DNA from: CAWJLS01 sp963843755
GTDB taxonomy: Bacteria; Acidobacteriota; Thermoanaerobaculia; Multivoradales; DATKCC01
Length of the DNA stretch: 64,000 nt
NCBI GenBank assembly: GCA_963843755.1
Contig: CAWJLS010000013.1
Span: forward strand, 191,360 to 255,359
Direction: 5' to 3'
Shown here: in pieces, positions 27,719 to 37,051 of the stretch
How the letters are laid out: every line of letters starts with the position of its first letter
Position numbering within the stretch: the stretch's first letter is position 1
The notes under the pieces: generated by a model
The model's database searches: none
What the model was told of the DNA's origin: nothing
The model's input: only the letters and a program-made list of their open reading frames with translations
Position numbers and translations under genes: made by a program

Positions 27719-30589
27719 ATGCCCCTGAAGCCCGAGGAGCAGGCACGCGTCCGGATCGACCGGCTCCTGGAGCAGGCCGGCTGGGCGGTCCAGGACCATG
27801 CCGCCCTGAACCGCCACGCGGCCCGGGGCGTCGCCGTGCGGGAGTTCCCCATGGCACCCGGTCACGGCACGGCCGACTACCTGCTGTTCGTCGACGGGCG
27901 CGCCGCCGGGGTGCTCGAGGCCAAGCCGGAGGGGTATCCGCTGTCGAGCGTCGAGCTCCAGGCGATGAAGTACTCGACCGGCCTGCCACCGAGCCTCGAC
28001 CCTCCGGTCACGCCGCTGCCGTTCGTCTACACGAGCACCGGCTCCGAGACCCGCTTCGCGAACCTGCTCGACCCGCACCCCCGGAGCCGGAAGGTCTTCA
28101 CCGTCCACCGGCCGGCGACGCTCGCCGAGTGGCTCCAGGCCGAGCCGCTCGGCACCTGGGCGGCGGCGTGGGCGGACGAGCAGTGCATCGAGCGGAACGG
28201 CTCGGCCGACGCGCCCTCCACTCTGAGGTCACGGATCGCCTGCCTGCCGCCGGTGCACCTGCCCGGGCTGTGGGAGAACAAGGTCACCGCCATCCGGAAC
28301 CTGGAGGCGTCGCTCCAGCAGGACCGCCCCCGCGCGCTGATCCAGATGGCGACCGGCTCGGGCAAAACCCTCCTCGCGGTCAGCTCGATCTACCGCCTGA
28401 TCAAGCTCGGCGGCGCCCGGCGGGTCCTCTTCCTGGTCGACCGCTCGAACCTGGGCGAGCAGGCGGAGAAGGAGTTCCAGGGCTACCGGACGCCCGACGA
28501 CAACCGCAAGCTGACCGAGCTCTACAACGTCGAGCGGCTCACCTCGAACACCATCTCGTCCTCGTCGAAGGTGGTCATCACCACGATCCAGCGGCTCTAC
28601 TCGATGCTCAAAGGGGAAGAGGAGCTCGACGCCCAGGTGGAGGAGGGGTCGCTCTTCGAAGGCTCGGCCTTCGGGAGCACCGCGGGGGCCTCCGCCGAGC
28701 CGCTCCCCGTGGTCTACAACGAGGCGATCCCACCCGAGTTCTTCGACGTGATCTTCGTCGACGAGTGCCACCGGTCGATCTACTCCCTGTGGCGCCAGGT
28801 GCTTGAGTACTTCGATGCCTACCTGGTCGGCCTGACCGCCACGCCCGCCAAGCACACCTTCGGCTTCTTCAACCAGAACCTGGTCATGGAGTACGGCCAC
28901 GAGCAGGCCGTCGCCGACGGCGTCAACGTCGACTTCGAGATCTACCGGATCAGGACCCGAATCACCGAGCACGGGTCGACCATCGAAGCGAGCCCGCTCC
29001 CGGTGCTGGAGCTCAGGAGCCGAAAAGACCGCAAGAGCCGCTGGCAGACCCCGGACGAGCCGATCACCTACCGGGGCAGCGACCTGGACCGGAAGGTGGT
29101 CGCGAAGGATCAGATCCGGACCATCGTGCGCACCTTCCGGGACAAGGTCACCACCGAGATCTTCCCCGGCCGCTCGGAGGTGCCCAAGACCCTGATCTTC
29201 GCCAAGGACGACTCCCACGCCGAGGACATCCTGGAGATCGTACGCGAGGAGCTCGGCCGGGGCGACCAGTTCGCCCGCAAGATCACCTACAAGAACACCG
29301 AGGGCAAGCCGTCCGACCTGATCCAGGACTTCCGGACCAGCTTTTACCCGAGGATCGCGGTGACCGTCGACATGGTGGCGACCGGCACCGACGTCAAGCC
29401 GATCGAGATCGTCCTGTTCATGCGCTCGGTCAAGAGCCGGGTGCTGTTCGAGCAGATGAAGGGGCGCGGCGTCCGGATCGTCGACCCGACCGAGCTCCGG
29501 GCCGTCTCGCCCGACGCGACCGCCAAGACCCACTTCGTCATCGTCGACTGCGTCGAGATCACCGACTCCGAGATGGCGGACACCCAGCCGCTGGAGCGCA
29601 AGCCCGCGGCCAGCACCAAGTCTCTGCTCGACCAGGTGGCCGCCGGCACCGTCGACCCCGCGGTCTACTCCAGCCTCGCCAGCCGCCTCGCCCGCCTCGA
29701 CAAGCGGTGCAGCGGCCTGGACCGCCGGACGATCGAGCAGGCTTCCGGCGGCCTGACGCTCCAGGACCTGACCGGAGAGCTGGTCCACGCCCTCGACCCG
29801 GATGCGCAGATCGAGCGGGCGCGCAGCGACCAGGCGCTCGGGGACGACGAACAGCCAACCGAGGCCCAGGTGGAGAAGGCCGCCGTCGCCCTGCTCCACG
29901 AGGCGGCGAAGCCGCTTGCCACCCGGCCCGGCCTCCGCCAGACCCTGCTCGAGGTCAAGCGGTCGCTCGAGCAGATCATCGACACGGTCTCCGAGGACGA
30001 AGTCCTGGAGGCGGGGATCTCCGAAGAGGCACGCCTCAAGGCGAAAGCGCTGGTCACCTCCTTCGAGCAGTTCATCGAGGAGAACAGGGACGAGATCACC
30101 GCGCTCCAGTTCTTCTACGCGCTCGACTACAAGGACCGGCTCCACTACGGCGACATCAAAGGCCTGGCCGACGCGATCGGCGCCCCGCCGCGCTCCTGGA
30201 CCCCGGAGCGGCTCTGGCACGCCTACCAGACCCTCGACCGGAGCCGGGTCCGGAGCGCCTCCGGCCAGCGGCTGCTGACCGACGTCGTCTCCCTGGTCCG
30301 CTTCGCTCTCCACCGCGACGCCGCCCTGGTGCCCTACCAGGAGCAGGTCCGGGAACGGTTCCGGACCTGGCTCGCCCAGCAGCGCCAGACCGGCAAGCAG
30401 TTCACCCCGCAACAGCTCACCTGGCTGGAGATGATCCGCGACCACATCGGCGCCAACGTGGAGATCGAGGTCGACGACTTCGCCTTCACCCCGTTCGTCG
30501 AAGAGGGCGGCCTGGGCAAGGCCCGGAAGGTGTTCGGGGAGGAGCTGGACCGGGTGCTGGAGGAGCTGAATGAGGTGTTGGCGGCGTGA
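27719..30589 (+). CDS. hsdR: Type I restriction enzyme, restriction/translocase subunit HsdR
   Basis: 956 residues. The N-terminal endonuclease domain shows the PD-(D/E)xK pattern D53...E67-x-K69 (ADYLLF, VLEAKP). The superfamily 2 translocase follows: Walker A ATGSGKT at 211-217, DECH box near residue 348 with the SLTATP-like VGLTATPAKHTFG, and a C-terminal RecA lobe ending in QMKGRGVR. A helical C-terminus of about 300 residues contacts the methylase core. HsdR, HsdM and HsdS together cleave unmodified foreign DNA far from the recognition site after ATP-driven translocation. All motors and nuclease residues look intact. The hsdS GTG overlaps its stop. Confidence 0.95.
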   Translation: MPLKPEEQARVRIDRLLEQAGWAVQDHAALNRHAARGVAVREFPMAPGHGTADYLLFVDGRAAGVLEAKPEGYPLSSVELQAMKYSTGLPPSLDPPVTPLPFVYTSTGSETRFANLLDPHPRSRKVFTVHRPATLAEWLQAEPLGTWAAAWADEQCIERNGSADAPSTLRSRIACLPPVHLPGLWENKVTAIRNLEASLQQDRPRALIQMATGSGKTLLAVSSIYRLIKLGGARRVLFLVDRSNLGEQAEKEFQGYRTPDDNRKLTELYNVERLTSNTISSSSKVVITTIQRLYSMLKGEEELDAQVEEGSLFEGSAFGSTAGASAEPLPVVYNEAIPPEFFDVIFVDECHRSIYSLWRQVLEYFDAYLVGLTATPAKHTFGFFNQNLVMEYGHEQAVADGVNVDFEIYRIRTRITEHGSTIEASPLPVLELRSRKDRKSRWQTPDEPITYRGSDLDRKVVAKDQIRTIVRTFRDKVTTEIFPGRSEVPKTLIFAKDDSHAEDILEIVREELGRGDQFARKITYKNTEGKPSDLIQDFRTSFYPRIAVTVDMVATGTDVKPIEIVLFMRSVKSRVLFEQMKGRGVRIVDPTELRAVSPDATAKTHFVIVDCVEITDSEMADTQPLERKPAASTKSLLDQVAAGTVDPAVYSSLASRLARLDKRCSGLDRRTIEQASGGLTLQDLTGELVHALDPDAQIERARSDQALGDDEQPTEAQVEKAAVALLHEAAKPLATRPGLRQTLLEVKRSLEQIIDTVSEDEVLEAGISEEARLKAKALVTSFEQFIEENRDEITALQFFYALDYKDRLHYGDIKGLADAIGAPPRSWTPERLWHAYQTLDRSRVRSASGQRLLTDVVSLVRFALHRDAALVPYQEQVRERFRTWLAQQRQTGKQFTPQQLTWLEMIRDHIGANVEIEVDDFAFTPFVEEGGLGKARKVFGEELDRVLEELNEVLAA

Positions 30590-32136
30590 CAGGTTCTCCA
30601 AGACACTGGGTCTCTGCCCCGTTGTCGGATCTCCTCAGAGAGCCCCTTCGCAACGGACACTCGGCGAAGGCTAGTGGAAGCGAAAGAGGAGTCCGAACTC
30701 TCACTCTCACCGCTGTCACAGAGGGCAACTTCTCGGAGGTCAACACGAAGGTCACGAGCGCGGACCCCAGGAAGGTAGATTCACTCTGGCTGGAACCGGA
30801 CGACATCCTCATCGAACGCTCCAATACACCCGAGTTGGTTGGTACGGCACGCCTGTTTCCCGGTCCCACCCAGTACGCGATCTTTCCCGACCTTCTCATT
30901 CGCGTCCGCCTCGTTGCGCAAGTGTCTCCCAAGCTTCTGGAGGCCTATTTCCAGACTGGTCCGGTGCGTTCGTACTTCCGTCGCTCGGCCAAGGGAATCT
31001 CCGGGAGCATGCCGAAGATCAGTCAAGGAGTCATCTCTGACCTTACCGTTCCGCTTCCTCCCAGCGGTGAGCAGACTCGTATCGTCTCTGCCCTCGACTC
31101 ATACTTCACCCGCCTCGACGCCGCCGAGCAGGCACTCAAACGAGTCCAGACCAACCTGAAGCGATACCGGGCCTCAGTTCTCAAGGCCGCGGTCGAAGGC
31201 CGACTGGTGCCCACCGAGGCCGAACTGGCCCGGAGAGAGGGGAGAGAGTACGAACCCGCCGAGAAGCTCCTCGAGCGCATCCTGGTCGAAAGGCGGAAGC
31301 GCTGGGAAGAGGCCGAGCTCGAGAAGATGCGGGCCAAGGGCAAGGAGCTGAAGGACGACAAGTGGAAGGTGCAATACGTCGTGCCAGCGGGACCCGAGGT
31401 CTCGGACCCTCCCGAGCTACCAGACGGATGGTGCTGGGCGACAACCGACCAACTCTTCCATTTCGTCACGAGTGGTTCGCGCGGTTGGGCTAAGTACTAC
31501 TCCGAGCAAGGAGCGATGTTCCTTCGGATGGGCAACTTGGATCACGACACCATCGCGCTTGATCTATCGGAAGTACAGCGAGTGACTCCTCCCCCAGGAG
31601 CAGAGGGAATGAGAACCCGTGTGATGGGAGGTGACATCCTGATCTCCATAACAGCCGACGTGGGAATGGTGGGCCTTATCCCAGATGAACTCGGGGAGGC
31701 CTACATCAATCAACACGTCGCACTCGCAAGGCCAGTTCCGGGAGCGTACTCAAGGCATCTCGCCTGGTACCTGGCAAGTGAGTCTGGGGGTAAACAACAG
31801 CTCGGCTCTCTTGAAAGAGGAGCTACAAAGGTCGGTCTGGGACTGACAGACATTCGAAGTGTCCTCTTGCCGCTGCCACCAAGAGCTGAACAGGAGCGAA
31901 TGGTCGCAGAAATTGAACAAAAGTGGGATGAAATTCTGGCAATGGAGGAGTCCGCCAGGAGATCCATTCTTCGCATCTCCCGCCTCCGCCAATCCATCCT
32001 CAAGTGGGCCTTCGAGGGCAAGCTCGTCGACCAGGACCCGGACGACGAGCCGGCGTCGGTGCTCCTGGAGCGCATCCGGGCCGAGCGCGCGGCGGCGAAG
32101 CCCGTGCGGCGCCGGCGAGGGACCGGGCGCTCGTGA
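30586..32136 (+). CDS. hsdS: Type I restriction-modification specificity subunit HsdS
   Basis: 516 residues with the usual duplicated layout: target recognition domain 1 (about 1-155), a conserved coiled-coil spacer (about 160-265: LPPSGEQTRIVSALDSYFTRLD, YRASVLKAAVEGRL), TRD2 (about 275-425) and a second coiled coil (LPPRAEQERMVAEIEQKWDEI, RQSILKWAFEGKLV). The TRDs define the bipartite DNA sequence recognised; it cannot be deduced here. The TRD-coding parts (about 30600-31060 and 31430-31920) are visibly less GC-rich and use A/T-ending codons, unlike the spacer and neighbours, as expected for TRDs exchanged by horizontal transfer. GTG start within the hsdR stop. Confidence 0.94.
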   Translation: MTGSPRHWVSAPLSDLLREPLRNGHSAKASGSERGVRTLTLTAVTEGNFSEVNTKVTSADPRKVDSLWLEPDDILIERSNTPELVGTARLFPGPTQYAIFPDLLIRVRLVAQVSPKLLEAYFQTGPVRSYFRRSAKGISGSMPKISQGVISDLTVPLPPSGEQTRIVSALDSYFTRLDAAEQALKRVQTNLKRYRASVLKAAVEGRLVPTEAELARREGREYEPAEKLLERILVERRKRWEEAELEKMRAKGKELKDDKWKVQYVVPAGPEVSDPPELPDGWCWATTDQLFHFVTSGSRGWAKYYSEQGAMFLRMGNLDHDTIALDLSEVQRVTPPPGAEGMRTRVMGGDILISITADVGMVGLIPDELGEAYINQHVALARPVPGAYSRHLAWYLASESGGKQQLGSLERGATKVGLGLTDIRSVLLPLPPRAEQERMVAEIEQKWDEILAMEESARRSILRISRLRQSILKWAFEGKLVDQDPDDEPASVLLERIRAERAAAKPVRRRRGTGRS

Positions 32137-32191
32137 GGGTGTCCGCGCCAGCCTCTCCGTTTCTCTGCTTCGATCCGATCGAGGAGTCCCC

Positions 32192-33712
32192 GTGAGCGAT
32201 TCGTCCCGCCTGGTCAACAAGCTCTGGTCGTACTGCAATGTCTTACGGGACGACGGGCTCTCCTACCAGGACTATCTGGAGCAGCTCACCTTCCTGCTGT
32301 TTCTCAAGATGGCCGACGAGCGGGAGGGCCTGACCGGCGAGGAGCAGCCGGTGCCCGCGGGCTACCGCTGGTCGGATCTGTCCGGGCCGCTGATGGAGGG
32401 GGAGAGGCTCGAAGCCCACTACCGGGAGACCCTCCAGACCCTCGGCCAGCAGGGGGGCATGCTCGGGCTGATCTTCCGCAAGGCGCAGAACAAGATCCAG
32501 GACCCGGCGAAGCTGCGCACGCTGATCGTCGACCTGATCGGCAAGGAGGAGTGGCTCTCCATGTCCTCCGACGTCAAGGGGGACGCCTACGAGGGGTTGC
32601 TGGAGAAGAACGCCCAGGACGTCAAGGGCGGCGCCGGGCAGTACTTCACGCCCCGGAGCGTGATCGACGCGATGGTCCGGTGCGTCCAGCCGCAACCGGG
32701 CGAGGTGGTGCACGACCCGGCGTGCGGCACGGGCGGATTCCTGCTCGCCGCCTACCAGTACATGGCCGGCCGGCCCGATCTTCCCGGCTTGGACAAGGAG
32801 ATGAAGCGCTTCCTCCAGTACGAGGCGCTCCGCGGGGTCGAGCTGGTGGACGGGGTCAGCCGCCTCTGCGCCATGAACCTGCTGCTCCACGGCATCGGGC
32901 CGACCGACGACGCACGGACGCCGCCGATCCAGACCGACGACGCCCTGCGGGACGAGCCGAGCGTCCACGCCGACGTGGTGCTGACCAACCCGCCGTTCGG
33001 CAAGAAGTCGTCGATCACCGTGGTCAACGAGGCCGGGGAGTCCGACCGCAAGACGCTGACCTACAACCGGCCCGACTTCTGGACCACCACGTCCAACAAG
33101 CAGCTCAACTTCGTCCAGCATGTCAAGAGCCTGCTCGAGATCCACGGACGGGCGGCGATGGTGGTGCCGGACAACGTGCTGTTCGAAGGGGGAGCGGGGG
33201 AGACGGTCCGCCGCAAGCTCCTCCTGGAGACGGAGGTCCACACGCTTCTGCGCCTGCCCACCGGGATCTTCTACGCCCAGGGGGTGAAGGCGAACGTCCT
33301 GTTCTTCGACCGCAAGCCGGGGTCGGACAAGCCGTGGACGCGGGACGTGTGGGTCTACGATCTGCGCACCAACTGCCACTTCACCCTCAAGGAGCGGCCG
33401 CTTACGTCCAAGGATCTGGTGGAGTTCGTCGCCTGCTACAAGCCCGGCGACCGCCACCACCGGACACCGACCTGGTCCGAGGGGACTCCGGACGGCCGCT
33501 GGCGCGCCTACTCTTACGACGAGCTCGTCCAGCGCGACAAGCTCAATCTCGACATCTTCTGGCTCCGCGACGAGAGCCTGGAGGATTCGGCAAACCTTCC
33601 GGACCCCCATGTCCTGGCGGGGGAGATCGCCGACGACCTGCGGGCGGCGCTCGAGGAGATCGAGGACGTGCTCGGCGATCTTTCGACTCGAAAGATGAAT
33701 GTGCATAAGTAG
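32192..33712 (+). CDS. hsdM: Type I restriction-modification methyltransferase subunit HsdM
   Basis: 506 residues, N6-adenine methyltransferase that protects host DNA. The N-terminal helical domain (LWSYCNVLRDDGLSYQDYLEQLTFLLFLKMADE) precedes the SAM-binding motif I (DPACGTGGFLLAA, near residue 175) and catalytic motif IV NPPFG (near 265). The middle QYFTPRSVIDAMV segment is typical. GTG start at 32192 with gaggag upstream; the frame is open from 31859 but that overlaps hsdS. The last codons are AT-rich and contain a small palindrome. Confidence 0.95.
   Translation: MSDSSRLVNKLWSYCNVLRDDGLSYQDYLEQLTFLLFLKMADEREGLTGEEQPVPAGYRWSDLSGPLMEGERLEAHYRETLQTLGQQGGMLGLIFRKAQNKIQDPAKLRTLIVDLIGKEEWLSMSSDVKGDAYEGLLEKNAQDVKGGAGQYFTPRSVIDAMVRCVQPQPGEVVHDPACGTGGFLLAAYQYMAGRPDLPGLDKEMKRFLQYEALRGVELVDGVSRLCAMNLLLHGIGPTDDARTPPIQTDDALRDEPSVHADVVLTNPPFGKKSSITVVNEAGESDRKTLTYNRPDFWTTTSNKQLNFVQHVKSLLEIHGRAAMVVPDNVLFEGGAGETVRRKLLLETEVHTLLRLPTGIFYAQGVKANVLFFDRKPGSDKPWTRDVWVYDLRTNCHFTLKERPLTSKDLVEFVACYKPGDRHHRTPTWSEGTPDGRWRAYSYDELVQRDKLNLDIFWLRDESLEDSANLPDPHVLAGEIADDLRAALEEIEDVLGDLSTRKMNVHK
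33678..33696. repeat. Palindrome at the 3' end of hsdM
   Basis: ATCTTTCG-act-CGAAAGAT, an exact 8-bp inverted repeat with a 3-base loop. CGAAAGATC recurs at 33732-33740. It could be a hairpin in the mRNA end or a protein-binding site for the downstream promoter region. Confidence 0.45.
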
Positions 33713-33727
33713 CTTTTCTTAACACTA

Positions 33728-33757
33728 TTGACGAAAGATCTCGACTTGCCGTACCGT
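33728..33757 (+). promoter_or_regulatory. Promoter candidate upstream of the giant surface-protein cluster
   Basis: TTGACG (33728-33733), an 18-base spacer and TACCGT (33752-33757) in the only markedly AT-rich intergenic stretch of this half of the window (33713-33811). It is about 55 bases before the GTG of the first gene of the cluster. The -10 is weak. Confidence 0.4.
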
Positions 33758-33811
33758 TTTTTCGTCTGGTTTCGTGCAGTTTGTTTTTGATCACCGATCC
33801 GAGGTACTTGC

Positions 33812-34288
33812 GTGGTGCGTTGGTTGGGCTTTTCGGCCGTACTCGTCGTCCGGGCGCTGGCTCTCGCCGGCCTCGTCTGCTCCTCGCCGGCGGCGGCCGA
33901 GCCTCCGGTGACGCCCGCCGAGGCGCCGGCATGGACGACCCTCCGCCTCCTCACCACGAGCCCCGCTTCCGGCACCGCGGTGGTCCAGGACGCCTCCGGT
34001 GAGCTGACCGTCGTCCACCGCGGCGAGCGCCTCGCGGACCATGCACCGCTGATCCTCGGCGTGCTCGACGACCGGATCGAGCTGGAGGAGCGCATCGACT
34101 CCCAGGACAAGGCGGGGCGCAAGCGGACCCGCTACTGGATGTTCCGGGCGGAGTCCTCCGACCGGCCGTCCCGGGTGACCGAGATCTCGCGCCAGGCGCC
34201 GGCTCCGCCGCGGCGCTTCGGTCCGCAGCCGATCGTCCCCGCCCGGGCTCCGCCGCCGGCCGACTCTCCGGAAGGCGCCCGGCCGTGA
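33812..34288 (+). CDS. Small exported protein of unknown function
   Basis: 158 residues. Signal peptide at about 1-28 (VLVVRALALAGLVCSSPAAAE), a small beta-rich central domain (TLRLLTTSPASGTAVVQD, LTVVHRGERLADHAPLILGV), then a Pro/Arg-rich tail. Short periplasmic proteins of this layout accompany secretion and surface systems, but I recognise no family. GTG start. Its TGA touches the ATG of the giant gene (TGATG), so the two are very probably translated together and this protein may be a partner of the giant protein. Confidence 0.65.
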   Translation: MVRWLGFSAVLVVRALALAGLVCSSPAAAEPPVTPAEAPAWTTLRLLTTSPASGTAVVQDASGELTVVHRGERLADHAPLILGVLDDRIELEERIDSQDKAGRKRTRYWMFRAESSDRPSRVTEISRQAPAPPRRFGPQPIVPARAPPPADSPEGARP

Positions 34289-37051
34289 TGCAGGCGCGCG
34301 TCCGTGGCGGCCGCAGAGGTCTCGCCGCCTGGGTTCTCGGACTCCTGGGCCTGTTCGCGATCCCCATGGCCTCGGCTGCGGCCGACGGCGTGCGCCCACC
34401 GCCGGGTGAGCTGCCGGGACCGCCGGACGCCCTGGCGCAGGCGGTCGGCGACCAGGGGCACCTGTCGGTGATCGAGGTCACCGGCGACTACGACCAGTAC
34501 TACCAGGGCGAGGTCAACGCGCTGCCGCGGGCCCTGGTGGCGCGCGAGTTCTACGCCCACCACCCGGATCACTACGACTTCCTGGTCGTTTTCTCGACCT
34601 TCGAGTTCGACACCGGCGACGCGGTCGCCTTCCACCTCGGCATCCGCAACGACGTCTCCGGCATCGGCCTGCCGCTGTTCGACGAGAGCGCCCTCTACGG
34701 CAGCGACGGGCGCCTCCAGGGGTACATCGACATGGCGTCGCTGGCGCGCTATGCGACCGACCCTCTGGACCCGGCCTTCGAGGAGACCCTCGCGGTCGCG
34801 ACCCACGAGATCCTCCACCAGTGGGGCGCCCACGTGCGCTTCCGCCGGCCCGACGGCAGCCTGTCCGACGCCCTGCTCGGCCGCGACGGCTCCCACTGGA
34901 GCTACCTCCTCGACAGCGACGCCTCGGTCCTCTACGGCAACGACTGGCGGGACCGGGGCGACGGCAGCTTCGTCTCCACCGGCGCGCTCCGCCTGCTGAG
35001 CCCGCTCGACCTCTACCTCGCCGGCTTCTTCGACGCGAGCGAGGTGCCGCCGTTCGTGCTGATCGACTCCCCCGGGACCGACCCGACCCGGCTCCCGAGG
35101 GTGGGCGCGACGGTCACCGGGCAGGCGACGACGGTGACCATCGACGACGTGATCGCGGCCGAAGGACCGCGCGTCCCGGCGGCCGCGGACGCACAGAAGC
35201 TCTTCCGGGCCGGCTTCGTCTTGCTGGTCCGGCCGGGGGAGGAGCCGACGCCGGCGCAGATCGCGGCCATCGAACGCATCCGGCAGGGGCTCGAGACCCG
35301 CTTCGCGGTGCTGACCGGCGGGCGTGGCCTGCTCGAGGTCTACCCGGAGGCGCAGCCCGTCGGAGAGCCCGGCGCGCCGGACGAGGTGCCGGGCGGGCCG
35401 CTGCGCGGTACCGAGGCGAGCCTGGTCGAGGGCCTGGCCTGGCTGCGCGGCCGGCAGGCGGGAGACGGCTCCTGGCAGGACCGGCCGGCGACCGGCACCC
35501 GGGACACGGCCCTGGCGCTCGGAACGTTGACCGCGCTCGACGCCCAGTTCACCGGCGGCAGCAGTGCGATCGGCTGGCTGCAGTCCCGCCTCGACGGAGG
35601 GGCGGAGGCGACGACCGACTACCTGGCCCGTTCGGCCGTCGCGTTGGCGGAGCAGGGGAGGGGGAGCACGGCGGCGACCGGCCGGCTGCTCGCCCGCCAG
35701 AACGCCGACGGCGGCTGGGGCCTCGGCCCGGGGTACGCCAGCGATCCCATGGACACGGCGCTGTCGATCCTGGCGCTCGGCACCACCGCCGGCACGCCGA
35801 GCACGACCCTCGACGCCGGCGCCGGCTTCCTCCTCGCCGCCCAGGGTCCGGACGGCGGCTGGGGCAGCGCGCCGGGCGCCCCGGGACGGACCGCCATCAC
35901 GGCCGCCGTCCTCCAGGCGCTCCATGCGACCGCCCGCGACACCGACGTGCTTCCGGCGGCCCTCACGTTCCTCGCCGGCAAACAGAATCCGGGTGGCGGC
36001 TTCGGCGACAGCCCGTCGACGGCCCACGACACCGCCCTGGCCCTCCAGGCGTTGATCGCGGTCGGCGGCGTCGATGCGGTCGACGGCGGCGGCGCGCGGG
36101 ACTACCTGGCGTCCCACCAGGCGGAGGACGGGAGCTGGGAGGGGTCGGTCTACTCGACGGCGCTCGCCCTGGACACCCTCAAGCGGTTCGACTTCCCGAA
36201 CTGGCGCTTCGCCGGGCCGCCCGAGGCGAGCCCGAGCGCGCCGCGGGACGGGGAGCGCGTCCGGCTCGCCATGACGGTGGTGAACGACGGCAACGCGGAG
36301 ACCCCCGCCGGCCTGCTGCGCCTCTACGAGGGCGACCCGGACGGCGGCGGCACGGCGGTCGCCGAGGTCGAGCTGCCGCCGCTCGGGGCGCGCCAGAGCG
36401 TCGCGGTCTCGATCCTCTGGGACAGCCTGGACCGCTCCGGGAGCAACCACCTGGTGGCCGTGCTCGACCCGGACGGCGCGACCGACGAGCTCTCCGAGCT
36501 GGACAACCGGACGGCGATCGATCTCGAGGTCGCGCCGGCGCCGAGCGAGGCCGATCTCGAGCTCTCGAACGCCGACCTGACCCTGGCCCCGGCGCAGCCG
36601 GCGGAGCTGCCGGCGAGCATCGCCGTCTCGGCGACCGTCCGCAACCTCGGCCAGGCGGACGTGCCGGAGGTCGTGGTGCGGCTCCTGGTGGCACCGGCCG
36701 GGGTCGACCCCGAGATGGCGGAGCCGGTCGACGAGGTCGTGGTCGCCGCGCCCCAGCGCGGGTCGACGCCGGTGAGCTTCACCTACCTCCTGGAAACCCC
36801 GGGGACGACCACGTTCGTCGTCCGGGTCGATCCGGACGGCGCGGTGAGCGAGGCCGACGAGACCAACAACACGGCCGTCGGCCAGGTCATGACTGCCGCC
36901 GCCGTGGACCTGGCGGTCGCCCCGTCCGATCTCTCCCTCGACGGGCTGCCGACGGTGGGGAGCGACGTGACCTTCCATGCCGTGCTCCACAATCGCGGCA
37001 CGGTCGACTCGACCGACGCGGCGGTCGCCTTCACCGTCACCGACGGCGTCG
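34288..37051 (+). CDS. Giant secreted mosaic protein, 5' segment (frame broken near 37050)
   Basis: About 921 residues up to the frame break. Signal peptide (LGLLGLFAIPMASAAAD), then a peptidase-like domain with HEILHQWGAH (H173, E174, H177) and SPLDLYLAGFFDASEVPPF. The third-ligand spacing does not fit a canonical metzincin, so activity is uncertain. Residues about 375-635 are squalene-cyclase-like alpha/alpha repeats. From 640 come CARDB domains, each ending in a DPDG...ELDNRTA or EADETNNTA motif. At 37048-37057 the frame that continues the third CARDB domain shifts by +1; the present frame runs on as meaningless sequence to a stop at 38997. ATG at 34288 (or GTG 34285) overlaps the preceding stop. 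Confidence 0.85.
35410..36192 (+). repeat. Squalene-cyclase/prenyltransferase-like alpha/alpha repeats in the giant protein
   Basis: Five to six units of about 45 residues carrying the Q-x-x-D-G-x-W/F signature: RQAGDGSW, RQNADGGWGLG, AAQGPDGGWGSA, KQNPGGGFGDS and HQAEDGSWEGS, each followed by a D/T-TALAL helix. They would form an alpha/alpha toroid. In secreted proteins this fold is usually a binding scaffold, as in alpha-2-macroglobulins, not a cyclase. The cyclase DxDD motif is not seen. Confidence 0.75.

Noticed and set aside
26239..34000. tRNA-integrated genomic island bounded by attachment repeats
   Set aside because: No integrase, no direct repeat of a tRNA 3' end and no shift in GC across the region apart from the hsdS recognition domains were seen.
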